Shown here: piece after piece, positions 24,801 to 39,800 of the stretch
Numbering within the stretch: the stretch's first letter is position 1
How the letters are laid out: each line of letters opens with the position of its first letter
Assembly (NCBI GenBank): GCA_008828725.1
Contig: MEHQ01003689.1
Span: 70,310-134,309 of the forward strand
Direction of reading: 5' to 3'
Source: Saccharina japonica
Lineage: Eukaryota > Sar > Phaeophyceae > Laminariales > Laminariaceae
Length of the DNA: 64,000 bases
Translations under genes and position numbers: made by a program
Notes under the pieces: generated by a model
Seen by the model: the letters and a program-made list of their open reading frames with translations, nothing else
Database searches by the model: none
What the model was told of the DNA's origin: nothing

Positions 24801-27800
24801 TGTATGATCTATTAATAGCTCAAGTTGCCGGGTGGCAGCCGTACATCTCCATGATCTAGAACCTGTTTTCTTTGTTGGATATGTACTGTACAGATCCTGC
24901 ACAGAATCTGATAACCGCAGATTAAGATCTAGATGAGCTATATGTAGATGATATCTCTGCAGATAAAATATCTACAGACGATATATCTGTAGATGATCTA
25001 TTTGTAGATGATCTATCTGTATATGATCTATCTGTTTATTGAAATATCTGTAGATGACATATCCGATGTATGGAAGTTACATTTATAATGTTTTTGAGTT
25101 GGAGCCTGTATGATCTGCATGGTGTAGAACCTCTTTCGACTGGTGCTACGGTAGGGGGGGCTACGGTAGGGGGGGTAGCCTGATTTTCATTACCATGTTC
25201 ACTCCACTCGAGCCTGTGGCTCCGTACCTCCCCCCAAACTGGACGCAGGAATACTCTGTTGTCGCCGAGTAGCAAGCATATAATGGTGGTTCATATATCG
25301 AAAACGTCCTAAAAAACCGCGATGAAATATAGTGGTCCACTCGGCCGAGTGGCTCTCATCCACTGAAAATAATCGACTTAAAAACGACCCCCCTACTGTA
25401 GCACCAGTCTTTCCTGGGATTGATCTGTACGGTACAGATCCTGCACCCAGCATCTCATAACGGTACAGATCTATATGACGGCAGGTAAAGGATATATATG
25501 ATTTGCATCGTGGTGTACCTGACATATGGAAGTTATTACTTGTCAGCACTCTATGTACTTCCTATCCCGGCGAGTCCCACTTCTACTTCTCAGTATATAT
25601 TTTTTTCTTCTTTTATTTCCGGGGGATGAATACTGTCAACACCGCCCTGGGTACGCAAGGGTAGGATACCGCGTTCGGGCCAAACAATATAAGCCGCCAA
25701 AACAACCCCGCGTCGAGATACGTATCCGCCTGGAAGGAACTGCCTGCGACGAGTGGATATAAGAGGAGAGCGTTCCTGTTAAAGACCGGGAGGGGCGTGG
25801 CGTCTCAAGGGGTAAAGCAAACATCACTTTCTTACGTGCATGCGTGTTCACGCGATACACCCCAATTTGCGTGCACCTGCAAGAGTCCAAACCATGCACT
25901 CGGCCCGTCGTTGCGCTTGACATATTTTCTAATTTTGGTTTACTATTTGCGGGTGTTGGTATCTAGTGGAATGTGCGGGAAAGTCGATTGACCTTAACGA
26001 CTTTACGTCCCGTGTTTTCCATCCACACTCCCTGCCTATCTGTTCTCTAAACCTTCTCCCCTTCCGTGCCGTTACCCCTCCCTCTCCTTCACCCCCCCCC
26101 CCCACCCTCCATATATTCCCTCGACCAATAGGGGCTCGAGCATAGTCGGAGACGTTCTGCTGGCGGCTGCCTTTGTGAGCTACGCGGGTGCTTTCAGCAA
26201 GGACTATCGTCAGGAGCTGTGGAGAAATAGGTTCGGCACCACTTTCTCCTTTCTTCAAACGCGTTTCTTGTTTTACCCCTGAAAGTCATCCAAACTATTG
26301 GAGCAGTACGTAACGCTAATGGCTGCACTAATTATTACGCTAATGCTGACGCTGACGCTAATGCTAATGCTAATTCTCACGTTGGCGCTAACGCTAACGC
26401 TGACGCTGACGCTGGAGTTAAACGAGAACGTTAACGTTAACGCTAACGCTAACGCCAACGCTAACGCTAACGCTAACGCTAACGCCAACGCTAACGCTAA
26501 CGCTAACGCTAACGCTAACGCTAACGCTAGCGCCAACGCCAACGCTAACGCTAACGCTAACGCTAACGCCAACGCTAACGCTAACGCTAACGCTAACGCT
26601 AACGCTAACGCTAACGCTAACGCTAACGCTAACGCTAACGCGAACACTAACGCTAACGCTAACGCTAACGCTAACGCTAACGCTAACGCTAACGTTAAAC
26701 CAGGCTGGCCGCGGTAGAGGGGCACTATGCTGTTTCGGAGGCTTGTGACGTGAGGAGCTCCATAACTCACCCTAAGCCTGATTTAGGAGGAAATTATGAG
26801 CGCTTGAGAAATCTCAGGGACCAAAGAATAGAATGGAGAATATTAAAACAGAAGTATTGAAAATCCAACGATTTTTGGTTAAAGAGTCCCGTCATCCACA
26901 AACTGCTCCGGCCGTACGTACAGTGCACGTGTTTAACGCTACGGCTAGCCCTAACACTAGCCTTAACGCTAACGCTAACCTCTACGCCTGACGCTAACAC
27001 CAATGCTAACGCTCCTGATAACGTTACCTTGAAGCCAAACGCAGACCTAAACCAAAACAAAATTCCGAAACAATAAACCAAACAAGGGAAAGGCAAGCGC
27101 AGAAGCTGACGGCAAAGCCAGCTCTCACTCTGACACTATTCATAGACCAAAGGAGTTTCCTATCGCAGGGGTTGAAAACCTGTGTCCAAACCTTTAACCA
27201 CTGACAGGGCTATACCCCGATGTGAATTTTTGCATTTTGTTTTTTCGTTGCATGCTAAGCCGCTGGGGGGTTACGAATCGCGTGCACAGCTAGCGTAGAA
27301 CTATGGTTCAAGTCAGTTGTTAGGACAGGTAGGTATATACCTATAGATTTCCTCACACCAGGATCTCAAACAACTTCTAGCTGCTACCCGTTGCCGTAAG
27401 CATGCCTTCTCTGAGACATAGCAGTTACACGGCACAGAGGTTCGCGTCCGGATGGCGCGCGGTACCATACAGGTAGCAACGGTTTGTCCAGACTGTTTCT
27501 GACTGCCCCCCCCACACGGAGGCGCATGCTATGGTAGGTATCCCTTGAGGACCTCTACGTTAGAACTCGCCCGGAAAAACAGTTTTGTTCCAGAAAATAC
27601 AAACCCGCAAACCCGGTGAACAATCCAGACGCCTACTGCAGGTGTTCACGAGAACTATAATCGTAAACCACGACATCAAGGTTTTCCAACGACCTGGCGT
27701 TAAGGGGCCCGGGAAGCCACAAATATTCCGACCGACAACGCTCCACCCTTACGATAGCGTAGCAGTTGGCTGGAATGCGAGACTCACCCATCGGATGTGA

Positions 27801-30800
27801 CAGCGAGGCCGTGCAATTGTCGAGCGCGCTAGCACGTCATTTTATCTCTCAGGGTCGGTGTTTGGGCGTGAGCGTTAAAGCTCGTCAAGCGAGGACCCTC
27901 GGAAAAAATCTTAGCTGCACCCCCATCATACTCTCGCATTTCGTTCTCTTTTTTTCCCTTTCCCCCTCCGCTTTCTCGCAATAAGGTGGCTTCCGGACCT
28001 GACGGCGAAGGCCATCCCGCTTCGCGAGGGGCTGGACCCACTCCAAATGCTCACCAGTGACAGCAAGGTATTTGTGTCATCCGTACCGAACACCTCTCCA
28101 TAGGGCATAATGTAGGATAGTTCACTCTGGGGCATTTCGTAGTACCCGGGTTATATACCAAAACGACGTTGTTCTGGTCAAACTCGGGTATGTCCCCCGA
28201 ATATACGCGCGGCTACTACTACTACTACTGTAAGCACGCGCTCGTACTGTTCGGTCTTCATAAATCAAATGTATGCTGTGTAACAATTTATTTATTATCT
28301 AACCTGGGTCTGTCTGTGCGTGGCCTAATGATGGTACGTGTGGTGGTTGTCTTGAACGATGGCCCGTGAGTTGAACAATGTATGGCGGAACGGGGGGGGG
28401 TGCACTAACTCCGTGGGAACGGACCTACACCTATCTAACTACCCACGAGACACCCCTTGTATGAAATAAGCCAAGCTGCCGTGCCCGTAGAGGGTCGTAG
28501 GTGGGAGCCCCTAAATGCTAGGACTCAAAAGGCTCCATTATCTGAATATTTCCTCAGCAGTTTAGCGGGAACATTTTCATAACACGCATATGTTAGCTAA
28601 ACATTTTGTGCACCGAAAGGACACGAAGGGGCTCCAAGAATAATCACGGGGAGGCACAAAATCATTCCCCGGTATCGACCAGGGCACGCGCCAATGTGAC
28701 ACGAAAACCTGGCCCCGAAAATAAGGGCTTCGGGTTCACCACCTATGCCTAGACATTGACGAAAACAAACACCGAAAAACTTCAAACTAACCTAACACAA
28801 GACGCGTGCTACGATAGAGTTAACAATGTTTGGCTGAGGCGTTTTAGGAATGACGGGCGGGGGGGATATTAACACAAAATCGTCGGAATTACATTCTTGT
28901 GTTGCAATATTTTTCTGTTTATTATGCCTTCGCCATAGAAATTCTTCATCGGGTGGATTTTTTTGTTTCCTCCAAAATCAGGTTTCGAGTACTGACGCGT
29001 GCTACGGTAGAGGTAGCACTTTTTGGCTGAATCGTTTTCTGAACGATCGGACTCCCTAACCCAAATTCGTCGCACGTTCATTTTTGTGACGAATAATTTT
29101 TCAGAGTATACTTCGGCCATGAGATTTCGCATCCGGCAGCAGTTTTATTTTCCTCCAACATCGTATTTTCGGTGAGGTAGGACGCTCCTTAAGTGAGGAG
29201 CTCAGAAAATACATGGTGCACCTCTATCGTAGCATGCGTCTACTATTAGTATACAGAACGTTTCAAGTGAGAACACTCAGAAGAAGAATGGTGCCCCTCT
29301 ACCGCGCCATGTGTCAGAACCGTCTGTTCATTTTGCTGCACCCGGGAAATGGAGTGGTAGAGCGACGAACCGAGCAGGTGCAGCGACCAACTAGATTGTT
29401 GGATGCAAACATAAACCGAACAGGCTTCATGATAACCTAACATGTCCATTCGTCTGTGTGCTACCTGTCCCCGAAGGTAACTGAATGGCAGAACGATCGG
29501 CTGCAGCCTAGCTAAACATTGATGGAAAACATGCACCTACAAAATTCACAATATAGAGTGTTTGCGGAAGAAGTCCTTTCGGAAAATTCAATAATTTAGC
29601 TCTGAAATCGTGAACTCCTACCGAACACGCATTTTCACTTCTTTTATTTCGGAGTGCTTGTGAGTGATCAATGTTGAAGCTCATCATGCTACATATTGTT
29701 GAGGACGGAAACCATAAACATAACCCGACTTATCGGTTTGCTCGTTGCTTGCCTGCACCCGAAGGTGGCTGAATGGCAGAACGAGCACCTCCCCTCCGAC
29801 CAGATAAGCATCGAGAACGGAGGAATCATCACGCAGTGCCAGAGATGGCCCTTGATGATCGATCCGCAGTTGCAAGGCATCAGGTGACTCAATTTATTGG
29901 TGGAAAGTAGAAAGGCCACGAGAAGCTCAAGGATAGTGTTAGCACTCGCAACTAACAATGTTTTTCATCCTCTCAGAGCCACTCGGCCGGGTGACCCCTC
30001 TATTACGGTGCAGCCTTAAGCTTTTGCATTTTTTCGTTCGAGATTGCGTCCCCATGGCAGGAGTGCTTGCTGCACTTGCCCCAACAAATGGTTTTCAAGT
30101 CCTATTTCGAGTGCGGTACGGAGGCACGTGTCCGAGTGGCTTAAACGCGGCATCGGAAATGGAGGTATATAGTATATATATATATAATATACCCCCCGAA
30201 TGGGGGTATATAGTATATATATATATAGAATATACTCNNNNNNNNNNNNNNNNNNNNNNNNNNNNNNNNNNNNNNNNNNNNNNNNNNNNNNNNNNNNNNN
30301 NNNNNNNNNNNNNNNNNNNNNNNNNNNNNNNNNNNNNNNNNNNNNNNNNNNNNNNNNNNNNNNNNNNNNNNNNNNNNNNNNNNNNNNNNNNNNNNNNNNN
30401 NNNNNNNNNNNNNNNNNNNNNNNNNNNNNNNNNNNNNNNNNNNNNNNNNNNNNNNNNNNNNNNNNNNNNNNNNNNNNNNNNNNNNNNNNNNNNNNNNNNN
30501 NNNNNNNNNNNNNNNNNNNNNNNNNNNNNNNNNNNNNNNNNNNNNNNNNNNNNNNNNNNNNNNNNNNNNNNNNNNNNNNNNNNNNNNNNNNNNNNNNNNN
30601 NNNNNNNNNNNNNNNNNNNNNNNNNNNNNNNNNNNNNNNNNNNNNNNNNNNNNNNNNNNNNNNNNNNNNNNNNNNNNNNNNNNNNNNNNNNNNNNNNNNN
30701 NNNNNNNNNNNNNNNNNNCCCCCCCCCCCCCCTACCCTCCATATATTCCCTCGACCAATAGGGGCTCGAGCATAGTCGGAGACGTTCTGCTGGCGGCTGC

Positions 30801-33800
30801 CTTTGTGAGCTACGCGGGTGCTTTCAGCAAGGACTACCGTCAGGAGCTGTGGAGAAATAGGTTCGGCACCAATTTCTTCTTTCTTCAAAAACGTTCCTTG
30901 TTTTACCCCTGAAAAGCATCCAAACTATTGGAGCAGTACGTAACGCTAATGGCTGCACTAATTATGACGCTAGTGCTGACGCTGACGCTAATGCTAACGC
31001 TAATTTTCACGTTGGCGCTAACGCTAAAGCTGACGCTGACGCTGAAGTTAAACGAGAACGCTAACGTTAACGCTAACGCTAACGCTAACGCTAACGCTAA
31101 CGCTAACGCTAACGCTAACGCTAACGCTAACGCTAACGCTAACGCTAACGCTAACGCTGACGCTGACGCTAACGTGATGCTACCGATAACGTTAATGCTA
31201 ACGCTAACGCTAACGCTAACTATAACACTAACGCTAACGCTAACGCTAACGCTAACGCTAACGCTAACGCTAACGCTAACGCTAATGCTAACGCTAACGC
31301 TAACGCTAACGCTAACGCTAACGCTAACGCTAACGCTAACGCTAACGCGAACGCTAACGCTAACGCTAACGCTAACGCCAACGCCAACGCTAACGCTAAC
31401 GCTAAACCTAAACTTGCTACGGTAGAGGGGCACTATGTTGTTTCGGAGGCTTCGGACGTGAGAAGCTCTATACCTCACCCAAAACCTGATTTCAGAGGAA
31501 ATTATGAGCGCTTGAGAAATCCCATGGCCCAAATAATATAATGGAGAATATTAAAACACAGATATTGAAAATCCAACGATTTTTGGTTAAAGAGTCCCGT
31601 CACCCAGAAACTGCTCCGGCCGTACGTACAGTGCGCGTGTTAAACGCTACGGCTAGCCCTAACACTAGCCTTAACGCTAACGCTAACCTCTACGCCTGAC
31701 GCTAACACTAATGCTAACGCTCCTGATAACGTTACCTTGAAGCCAAACGCAGACCAAAACCAAAACCAAATTCTGAAACAATAAACTAAACAAGGGAAAG
31801 GCAAGCGCAGAAGCTGACGGCAAAGCGAGCTCTCACTCTGACACTATTAATAGACCAAACGAGTTGCCCTTTCGCAGGGGTTGAACATTTGTGTCCAAAC
31901 ATTTAACCACTGACAGGGCTATACCCCGATGTGAACTTTTGCATTTTGATTTTTTCGTTGCATGCTAAGCCGTTGGGGGGCTACGAATCGCGTGCATAGC
32001 TAGCTTAGAAATATGGTCCAAGTCAGTTGTTGCGACAGGTGGGTATATACATATATATTTCCTCACACCAGGATCTCAAACAACTTCTACATGCTACCCG
32101 TTGCCGTAAGCATGCCTTCTCTAAGACGTAGCAGTTACACGACACCGAGGTTCGCGCCCGGATGGCGCGCGGTACGATACAGGTAGCAACGGTTTGGCCA
32201 GACTGTTTCTGACTGCCCCCCCCCCACACGGAGGCGCATGCTATGGTAGGTATCCCTTGAGGACCTCTACGTTAGAACTCGCCCGGAAAAACAGTTTTGT
32301 TCCAGAAAATATAAACTCGCAAACCCGGTGAAAAATCAAGACGCCTACTGCAGGTGTTCACGAGAACTATAATCGTAAACCACGACATCAAGGTTTTCCA
32401 ACGACCTGGCGTGAAGGGGCCCGGGAAGTGACGAATATTCCGACCGACAACGCTCCACCCTTACGATAGCGTAGCAGTTGGCTGGAATGCGAGACTCACC
32501 CATCGGATGTGACATCGAGGCCGTGCAGTTGTCGAGCGCGCTAATACGTCATTTTATCTCTCAGGGTCGGTGTTTGGGCGTGAGTGTTAAAGCTCCTCAA
32601 GCGAGGACCCTCGGAAGAAATCTTAGCTGCACCCCCATCATACTCTCACATTTCGTTCATTTTTTCCCCCTTTTCCCCTCCGCTTTCTCGCAATAAGGTG
32701 GCTTCCGGACCTGACGGCGAAGGCTATCCCGCTTCGCGAGGGGCTGGACCCACTCCAAATGCTCACCAGTGACAGCAAGGTATCTGTGTCATCCGTACCT
32801 AACACCCCTCCCTAGGACGCGATACAATGTAGGATAGTTCACTCTGGGGCATGTCGTAGTACCCGGGTAATATACCAAAACGACGTTGTTCTGGTCACAC
32901 TCGGGTATGTCCCCCGAATATACGCGCGGCTACTACTACTACTACTGTAAGCACGCGCTAGTACTGTTCAGTCTCCATAAATCAAATGTATACTGTGTAA
33001 CAATTTATGTATTATGTAACCTGTGGGTCTGTGCGTGGCCTAACAATAGTACGTGTGGTGGTTGTCTTAAACGATTTGCCGTGAGTTGAACAATGTATGA
33101 CGGGAGGGGGGGGTTGCACTAAATCCGTAGGAACGGACCTACACCTATCTAACAACCCATGAGACACCCCTTGTATGAAATAAGCCAAGCTGCCGTGCTC
33201 GTAGAGGGTCGTAGGTGGGAGCCCCTAAATGCTAGAACTCAAAAGGCTCCATTATCTGAAGATTTCCTCAGCAGTTTAGCGGGTATATGTTCATAATACG
33301 CATATGTTACCTACATTTTTTACACCGAAAGGACACGAAGGGGCTCCAAGAAGAATCACGGGGAGGCACAAAATCATTCCCCGGTATTGACCAGGGCATG
33401 CGCCAATGTGACACGAAAACGTGGCCCCGAAAATAAACGGCTTCGGGTTCACCACCTATGCCTAGACATTGACGAAAACAAAACACCGAAAAACTTCAAA
33501 ATAACCTAACACAAGACGCATGCTACGATAGAGTTAACCATTGTTGGCTGGGGCGTTTTAGGAATGACGGCGGGGGGGGGGAATATTAACACAAAATCGT
33601 CGGAATTACATTCTTGTGTTGCAATATGTTTCAGTTTATATTATGCCTTCTCCATGGAAATTTTCCATCGGGTGGCACTTTTTGTTTCCTCCAAAATTGG
33701 TTTTCGAGTACTATTACGGGGGACCATAGTAAATAGGACCAAATATTGTTAGGAAAATAAGGGAAATATATAGGTTTTTGTGTGTAGCTTTAGGTCCTAT

Positions 33801-36800
33801 TTGCTACATTAGCCCACCCCGTAATACTAGTATACAGAGATTTTCAAGTGAGAACACTCAGAAGAAGAATGGTGCACCTCTACCGCGCCATGTGTCAGAA
33901 CCGTCTGTTCATTTTGCTGCACCCGGGAAATTGAGTGGTAGAATGACGAACCGAGCAGGTGCAGCGACCACCTAGATTTGTTGGGTGCAAACATAAACCG
34001 AACAGGCTTCATGATAACCGAAACATGCCCATTCGTCTGTGTGCTACCTGTACCCGAAGGTAACTGAATGGCAGAACGATCGGCTGCAGCCTGGCTAAAC
34101 ATTAATGGAAAACATGCACCTACAAAATTCACAATATAGAGTGTTTGCGGAAGAAGTCCTTTCGGAAAAATCATTAATTTAGCTCTAAAATCGTGAACTC
34201 CTACCGAACACGCATTTTCACTTTTTTATATTTCGGAGTGCTTATGAGTGATCAATGTTGAAGTTCCTCATGCTACAAATTGTCGAGGATGGAAACCATC
34301 AAAATAACCCGACTTATCGGTTTGCTCGTTGCTGGCCTGCACCCGAAGGTGGCTGAATGGCAGAACGAGCACCTCCCCTCCGACCAGATAAGCATCGAGA
34401 ACGGGGGAATCATCACGCAGTGCCAGAGGTGGCCCTTAATGATCGATCCGCAGCTGCAAGGCATCAGGTGACTCAATTATTTGTTGAAAGTAGAAAGGCC
34501 ACGAGAAGCTCAAGGATAGTGTTAGCACTCGAAACTAACAATGTTTTCCATCCTCTCAGAGCCATTCGGCCGGGTGATCTCTCTATTACGGTGCAGTCTT
34601 AAGATTTTGCACTGTTTTCGTTCGAGATTGCGTCCCCATGGGAGGAGTGCTTGCTGCACTTGCCCCAACAAATGGTTTTCAAGTCCTATTTCGAGTGCGG
34701 TACGGAGGCACGCGTCCGAGTGGCTTAAACGCGGCATCGGAAATGGAGGTATATAGTATATATATATATATATATAATATACCCCCCGAATGGGGGTATA
34801 TAGTGTATATATATAGAATATACTCCCTCAATGGGGGTATATACACCCCCCCTTGCCGTAGCACCAGTCCAGAATAAGCGTGCGTGTCAGCCTAACATCT
34901 GATTCCGTGTTTCTTGTACAAAGGGGGCCTATACCACTGCGTGCAACATACAGTGGGTGCCCCGATTTCAAAGCGCCCAAGATAAGATGGTTCGGGTTTT
35001 ATAGAGCGGATAAATGGGCATGCCCCGCCTATGCTAAAAGCTACCAGGTACATGTTGCCACCTAGAGATAAGAGGAATGTGTACTCAACAGCGCTTGTGT
35101 AGGCTTATCGCGGGGCTCTCGTAAACCAGGGTTTCCACTGCAGTCATGTTTGGGGAGTTTTGTCCGTTTTCCATACAACACTGAAACCCAATTATGGTAG
35201 GTTAGCATGGTCTCACCAGACAATTCTACCGCCATCGCTGTTGTTGTCGTCGTCAGATGGCTGCGGCGGCACGAGGAAGTCGCAACGGAGGCCAGCGGGC
35301 GATCTCTGCACGTCCTGCAGATGGGCGAGGTGAGGCCGTAGAGGAGTCAACATTCTGCTGTGGTAGGGTTTGCCTCACAGGGGAGGCGCCCAGTGTGTCG
35401 GGAGGTTCTTGACTTACTTGAGCAGCTCCATTCGCTCGAAATTATAGTTTCGAGAAAAGGAATAAAACAAAAAAACAAAACTGCAATCCCGAAGACCAAT
35501 CACACAGCAAAACACCATCGGTATTGCATCGATATTGGGATAAGGAGCTGATAATTACCAATCAGCAACGTTATCGCTGAAACGTGCTACATGCCCTATC
35601 GGAGCCCGCCTCCAACGTCAATTTCAAGGAGCCGTTCGACACGGATGCGTCATGGGCCTTACTCGATATGTTGCGCGCTCGCGCTACGCGTAGGCAATCG
35701 AAAAACAATCTTGAGACCAAACGTATTTTTGTTTGATGTGGCTGCTTATTGTCTTTGGGGTCCCAGACGAAAGTCCCTACTATTCATATCGTGCATAGTA
35801 CGTGCGTGAGACCAAAGCTACGGTAGGGGGCGGGGGGGCGTATTCATTTGTTGCTTGGCTTAGTCATTTGAGCCTTGACCACGCACCCCTTTCGAGACCG
35901 ATCAACTGTAGGTGGGGTCAATACTACGGGGTAGGACCATAGTAAACAGGACCTACGGTAAACACTAAAACCTATATATTTAACTAATTTTACTCACACT
36001 ATTTGGTCCTATTTAGTAGTGTTTACTATGCCCCCCCGTAATAGTAGGTCCTTTCGTTTTCAGCCGATCAGAGCCATTAGGCCGAGATATGCACCACCAT
36101 GGCATTGCTGCGTCAACAACATCTACGATAGAGGTGCACCATATTTTTTCTGAGCTCCTCACTTAAGGAGCGTCATACCTCACCGAAAAAATGGTTTCGG
36201 AGGAAACTAAAAGTGCTGCTAGATGATAAATCTTGTGACGAGAGGTGTACTCTGAAATATTATTCGTCACAAAAATGAAAGTCCGACGAATTTAGGTTAA
36301 GGGGCCCGATCGTTCAGAAAATGATTCAGCCAAAAAGTGCTACCTCTGCCGTAGCACGCGTCTCGCGTCCAATTTTTAGCAAGGGTACAGAGCTACTCGC
36401 TCGATCGACCTACACTCAGTGGTGAAAATGGGGGTATATGATATATACTTGCTCCGTCTCGAAAGGGATGCGTGGTCAACGGTCAAATGACTAAGGCAAG
36501 CAACAAATCCGTGCACCCCGTACTGTACAGCAGTCGACATCAAATCGAGAGTAATAATGGCAGTGGTCGTGGTGCTCACAACTCTGGCTTCGGTTGCTAC
36601 TGTTAACATTTGATTGGTACCTGCGTATGGTGTACACGCGCAGGCGCGCTGGATGATGAAGGTCGTGGCGGCCATTCAGCAGGGTGACTCGGTCATCGTT
36701 GAGAACTGTCCGCAGGACATCGACGCCGCGCTTAACCCCGTGCTGCAGGTGAGAGAAGTTGATACCGTTCGTACCCCACAGGCACTGATAACGAGCAATG

Positions 36801-39800
36801 AAAACCACTAGTTTATGGACCTTCCAGTGCGTGACGCTACGGGATAGGGGTACGAACACCCGAAACATTTGAAACCATCCTTTTCACTACTGCAAAATAT
36901 AATCCTACACTAATTTCAAGTTGTTTGTCCCGAAAACAAAGAGTTGCAGCCCTGAAGGAGTTAAGGAGCTCCACATAAACCATCCCAAAATTGAGTTTTG
37001 ATAAAGATATGAAGGCGCATCCCGATGAGCCTTTCCCATTACCTGCTTCATTAGGTGGTAGATGCTACGGGCCTACTCCTCGCTTGAGGGGCTCAATACT
37101 AAAAGGAAGTTCAACACGACGTTTGAGAGGACATAGTTAATTAACCCAACGAAACAAAAACCCAAGATATAAATAGTTGCTAGAAAAAACAAATTGTTCA
37201 ACGCCTTAGTGGTACCAGTGACACGTTTGAGCGAAAACGATCGCGATTGGCGGGGGCTCCTTTTAACTGGTGAGCTAACCACTAACCACTAAAGCATATG
37301 CCTTACAAGGTGATCGGGTTGCCCGAACCAAGGTCGGCGAAGTCATGCTTAGCGGGTGAGACATTGAGCTCTCCCTGTGAGTACGTGCGTAGCTCCAGCA
37401 AGTAAGGCACCACCCCTATATACAAGGGCGTTTCTCTGGGTGTGATGGAGGAAATCGTCCGGCGGCGACCCTCCGCGAATTTTGAGGGATATTCCACTAC
37501 CGTGGTATTCGTCAATGTAAAATGTCCCGGATGGTTAATTCAGTGGAAGAGGGGTACTCGTCACGCAGAAATAGTTGGATGATACTATGTGTACCCCTAT
37601 CGAATCGAGTAGTAACCCCATCGTCCAGCAAGAATAATATCCTACTCGGAGCAGGGCTGCATCTATACTATATAGTTTTCCATCTACCACTGCTGTGTAC
37701 CGTTAGCGTCCACAACCAAAACCATGATTAACAAACAAAGGATCCAGACGAACCGAATAAAACGCGGGAAGCGACGTTTTTTACAACAACAACAAAAATC
37801 AACGAACACTAGAGGTGTACCTCCCTCCTTCCTTGTCCCTCCTCCCTCCACCCCCAAGGGCCAAGCCCTTCTCTATAAAACGCCTCCAAGCTATATCGTG
37901 ACACACGCTTTGAGCATATAGGCTGTTTGTTGACGTAGGATTCGTGTAGCGATCGAACGCTGATTGTGATCCAAAGCTTGAACGCACCCCCTGAGCAGCG
38001 CGCGCGGATCTCAGCTTTTCTCGCCCGTGAGCATAACATATACCAATAAGTCCCCGAATTGTTAGCACCGTTTGGATTGCAGATTAGTGTAAAAAACGAT
38101 GCTCTTGTATGAGGACAAAGTGGTATACTCCATTCTGAAATATGCAATGTGATTCCCGCAATAGCATTCTTGATGTGCAGTTGCCACGGCTGGTAGGTGG
38201 GCGGACGGGTAGTTTGGTGGGTGGGTAGGTGGGTGATGTGGTGGTTTGGTGGTAGTGGTGTGATGGGTGGGTGGCTGATGTGGGGTGTGTGCGGGTGGGT
38301 AGGGTAGGTGGTGGGTGCGTGGGTAGCTGTGGTGCGATGGTGGCGTGGCGATGCGATGTTGGGTGTGTGGGTGTGCGTGGGTAGGCGGGTAGGCGGGTAG
38401 CTGTTGGTAGGTGGGTGGGTGAGTGGGTTTGTCCTTGGTGTGTATATTTCACACGCCGTACAGCATCCCTGACCCCCACTGGATGACTCTCGTAGATATT
38501 TTCCAGAGCAGTTACAGCAGGTTCCGGAGATTGTATGATCTGACCCGTATTGTCGGGGTTGGGAACCCTCCTATAATCTGCGTGATCTAGGAAATGTTTC
38601 TACCTGCGTCCGATCTATCTGTACTACACAGATCCCGCACAACATCCCATTTACGGCAGGCTGAGAGCTATGTACAAGATGACGCGTGCTTCAAGAGGGG
38701 AGTAGAAACACCTATTATTTATGAGACTCCTCGTGTGAGAAACGCCATTTACCTCATACGAAACCGATGTTTGAGAAAACTTTGTAACGTGAATAGACCA
38801 CTTGCCATAACGAGATTAAAAAACAAAAGTGGCACTGGGGGGAAGCGGTTTTTAGCTGTTTTTTTTAATGAAACGCCGAATAATCCATGAAAAATTTTGT
38901 TTTTTTGTGATTGTTGACCGGTCACGTTCCTCCCCACAGTCAACACCTCTCGCACACGGGCGCGCTCACTCCCTACACGGCACAGGAAAGAACGGTCATA
39001 CCCCAGTCCACCACTGGAAAGCCCAGACAAAGCCACGCCTCCTCATCGATTCTGTTTAGCTCGGGTTGTCGGCATTGTCTCGTAGTCTCCGGTACTACTG
39101 CTTGCTGTGCTCGTATCATATACGTACGTGTGATGCGTATGATGGCTCTCGCTTTTTTTCTGCTTGCTCACATATATACGGGTACGAGTCTGGCTGCATG
39201 ATGCGTATGAGCGCAGATGTTGTCACGGTCAACGCCACATCCACGCTCGAGTACCTAAGCCACCTGCTTGAGGCTAGCCAAGAGTCCTGCTACCCCCATT
39301 TTGCTTTGCTCCGCGGGAATGGGGGGAATACGACCGCTGAAAAAGGCACACACTGGCCGCTGTTAGCTAGCCAATCAAACTCGACCAATTTAAATCACAT
39401 AACACGTCATCGGGCTGTTCGAGGACCTCCCGCCTGTGCTGCTCGGACCAGTTTAGAAGGCTCGTGTCGAAAAAAAATACCTGGCTTAGTGTCGACGTCG
39501 AATGCACCAGCTACTGACAAGATGCACAGCGTGGGTTTGGACCACGCCAAAGCTAAGTCAAGGACGCGGCCCCTCGTTACTCTTTGTTTCACTGGAGGTG
39601 CCCGCATTGCTTCGCAATCGGACACGCAAGGGACACCAAGATTTGTTTTGAATGCCGGGAAAAATCACCACATCCAACGTTGCACATCTCGCGACAACAA
39701 CCAGCAGTAGTAGGGCGCAGACCGAAAAACCGACTCGTCTTGTGGGTGGATGTAGAGATGTAACAACAACTAAATACTGCGAATTCGGTACATGCAGCCC

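Larger units (their letters stand above)
24514..26131 (+). other. Intron 14
   Basis: Right edge of block 1 at 24733, GATCTGTAT-type repeats 24734-25065, F8 element 25138-25409, poly-C run before exon 15. Confidence 0.8.
28068..29764 (+). other. Intron 16, first copy
   Basis: Truncated F2 28801-28993 followed immediately by full F2 28994-29240. Confidence 0.8.
26104..30237. repeat. Tandem duplication block 2, first copy
   Basis: About 4.1 kb matching 30734-34825 (offset 4,630 at the left, 4,588 at the right). Carries exons 15-17, a TTAGCG-type hexamer array and several MITEs. It runs into the N gap inside an AT-rich repeat. Confidence 0.95.
32780..34348 (+). other. Intron 16, second copy
   Basis: Truncated F2 33515-33712 followed by F1 33713-33825. 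Confidence 0.8.
30734..34825. repeat. Tandem duplication block 2, second copy
   Basis: Second copy of 26104-30237 with exons 15-17. At one site the copies carry different transposons: F2 at 28994-29240 in the first copy and F1 at 33713-33825 here. Confidence 0.95.
35330..36643 (+). other. Intron 18
   Basis: F1 35924-36042 (minus), F2 36121-36362 (minus), F7 repeat 36453-36510. Confidence 0.8.

Noticed and set aside
26298..26770. Long Ala-Asn and Ala-Leu repeat proteins
   Set aside because: Products of translating the CTAACG hexamer array, which is open in every frame.
30016..30888. Long open frames across the N run
   Set aside because: They exist only because N codons are counted as open.
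39066..39710. 214-codon open frame as an independent gene
   Set aside because: Lies inside a TIR element, has low-complexity composition and no recognisable domain.
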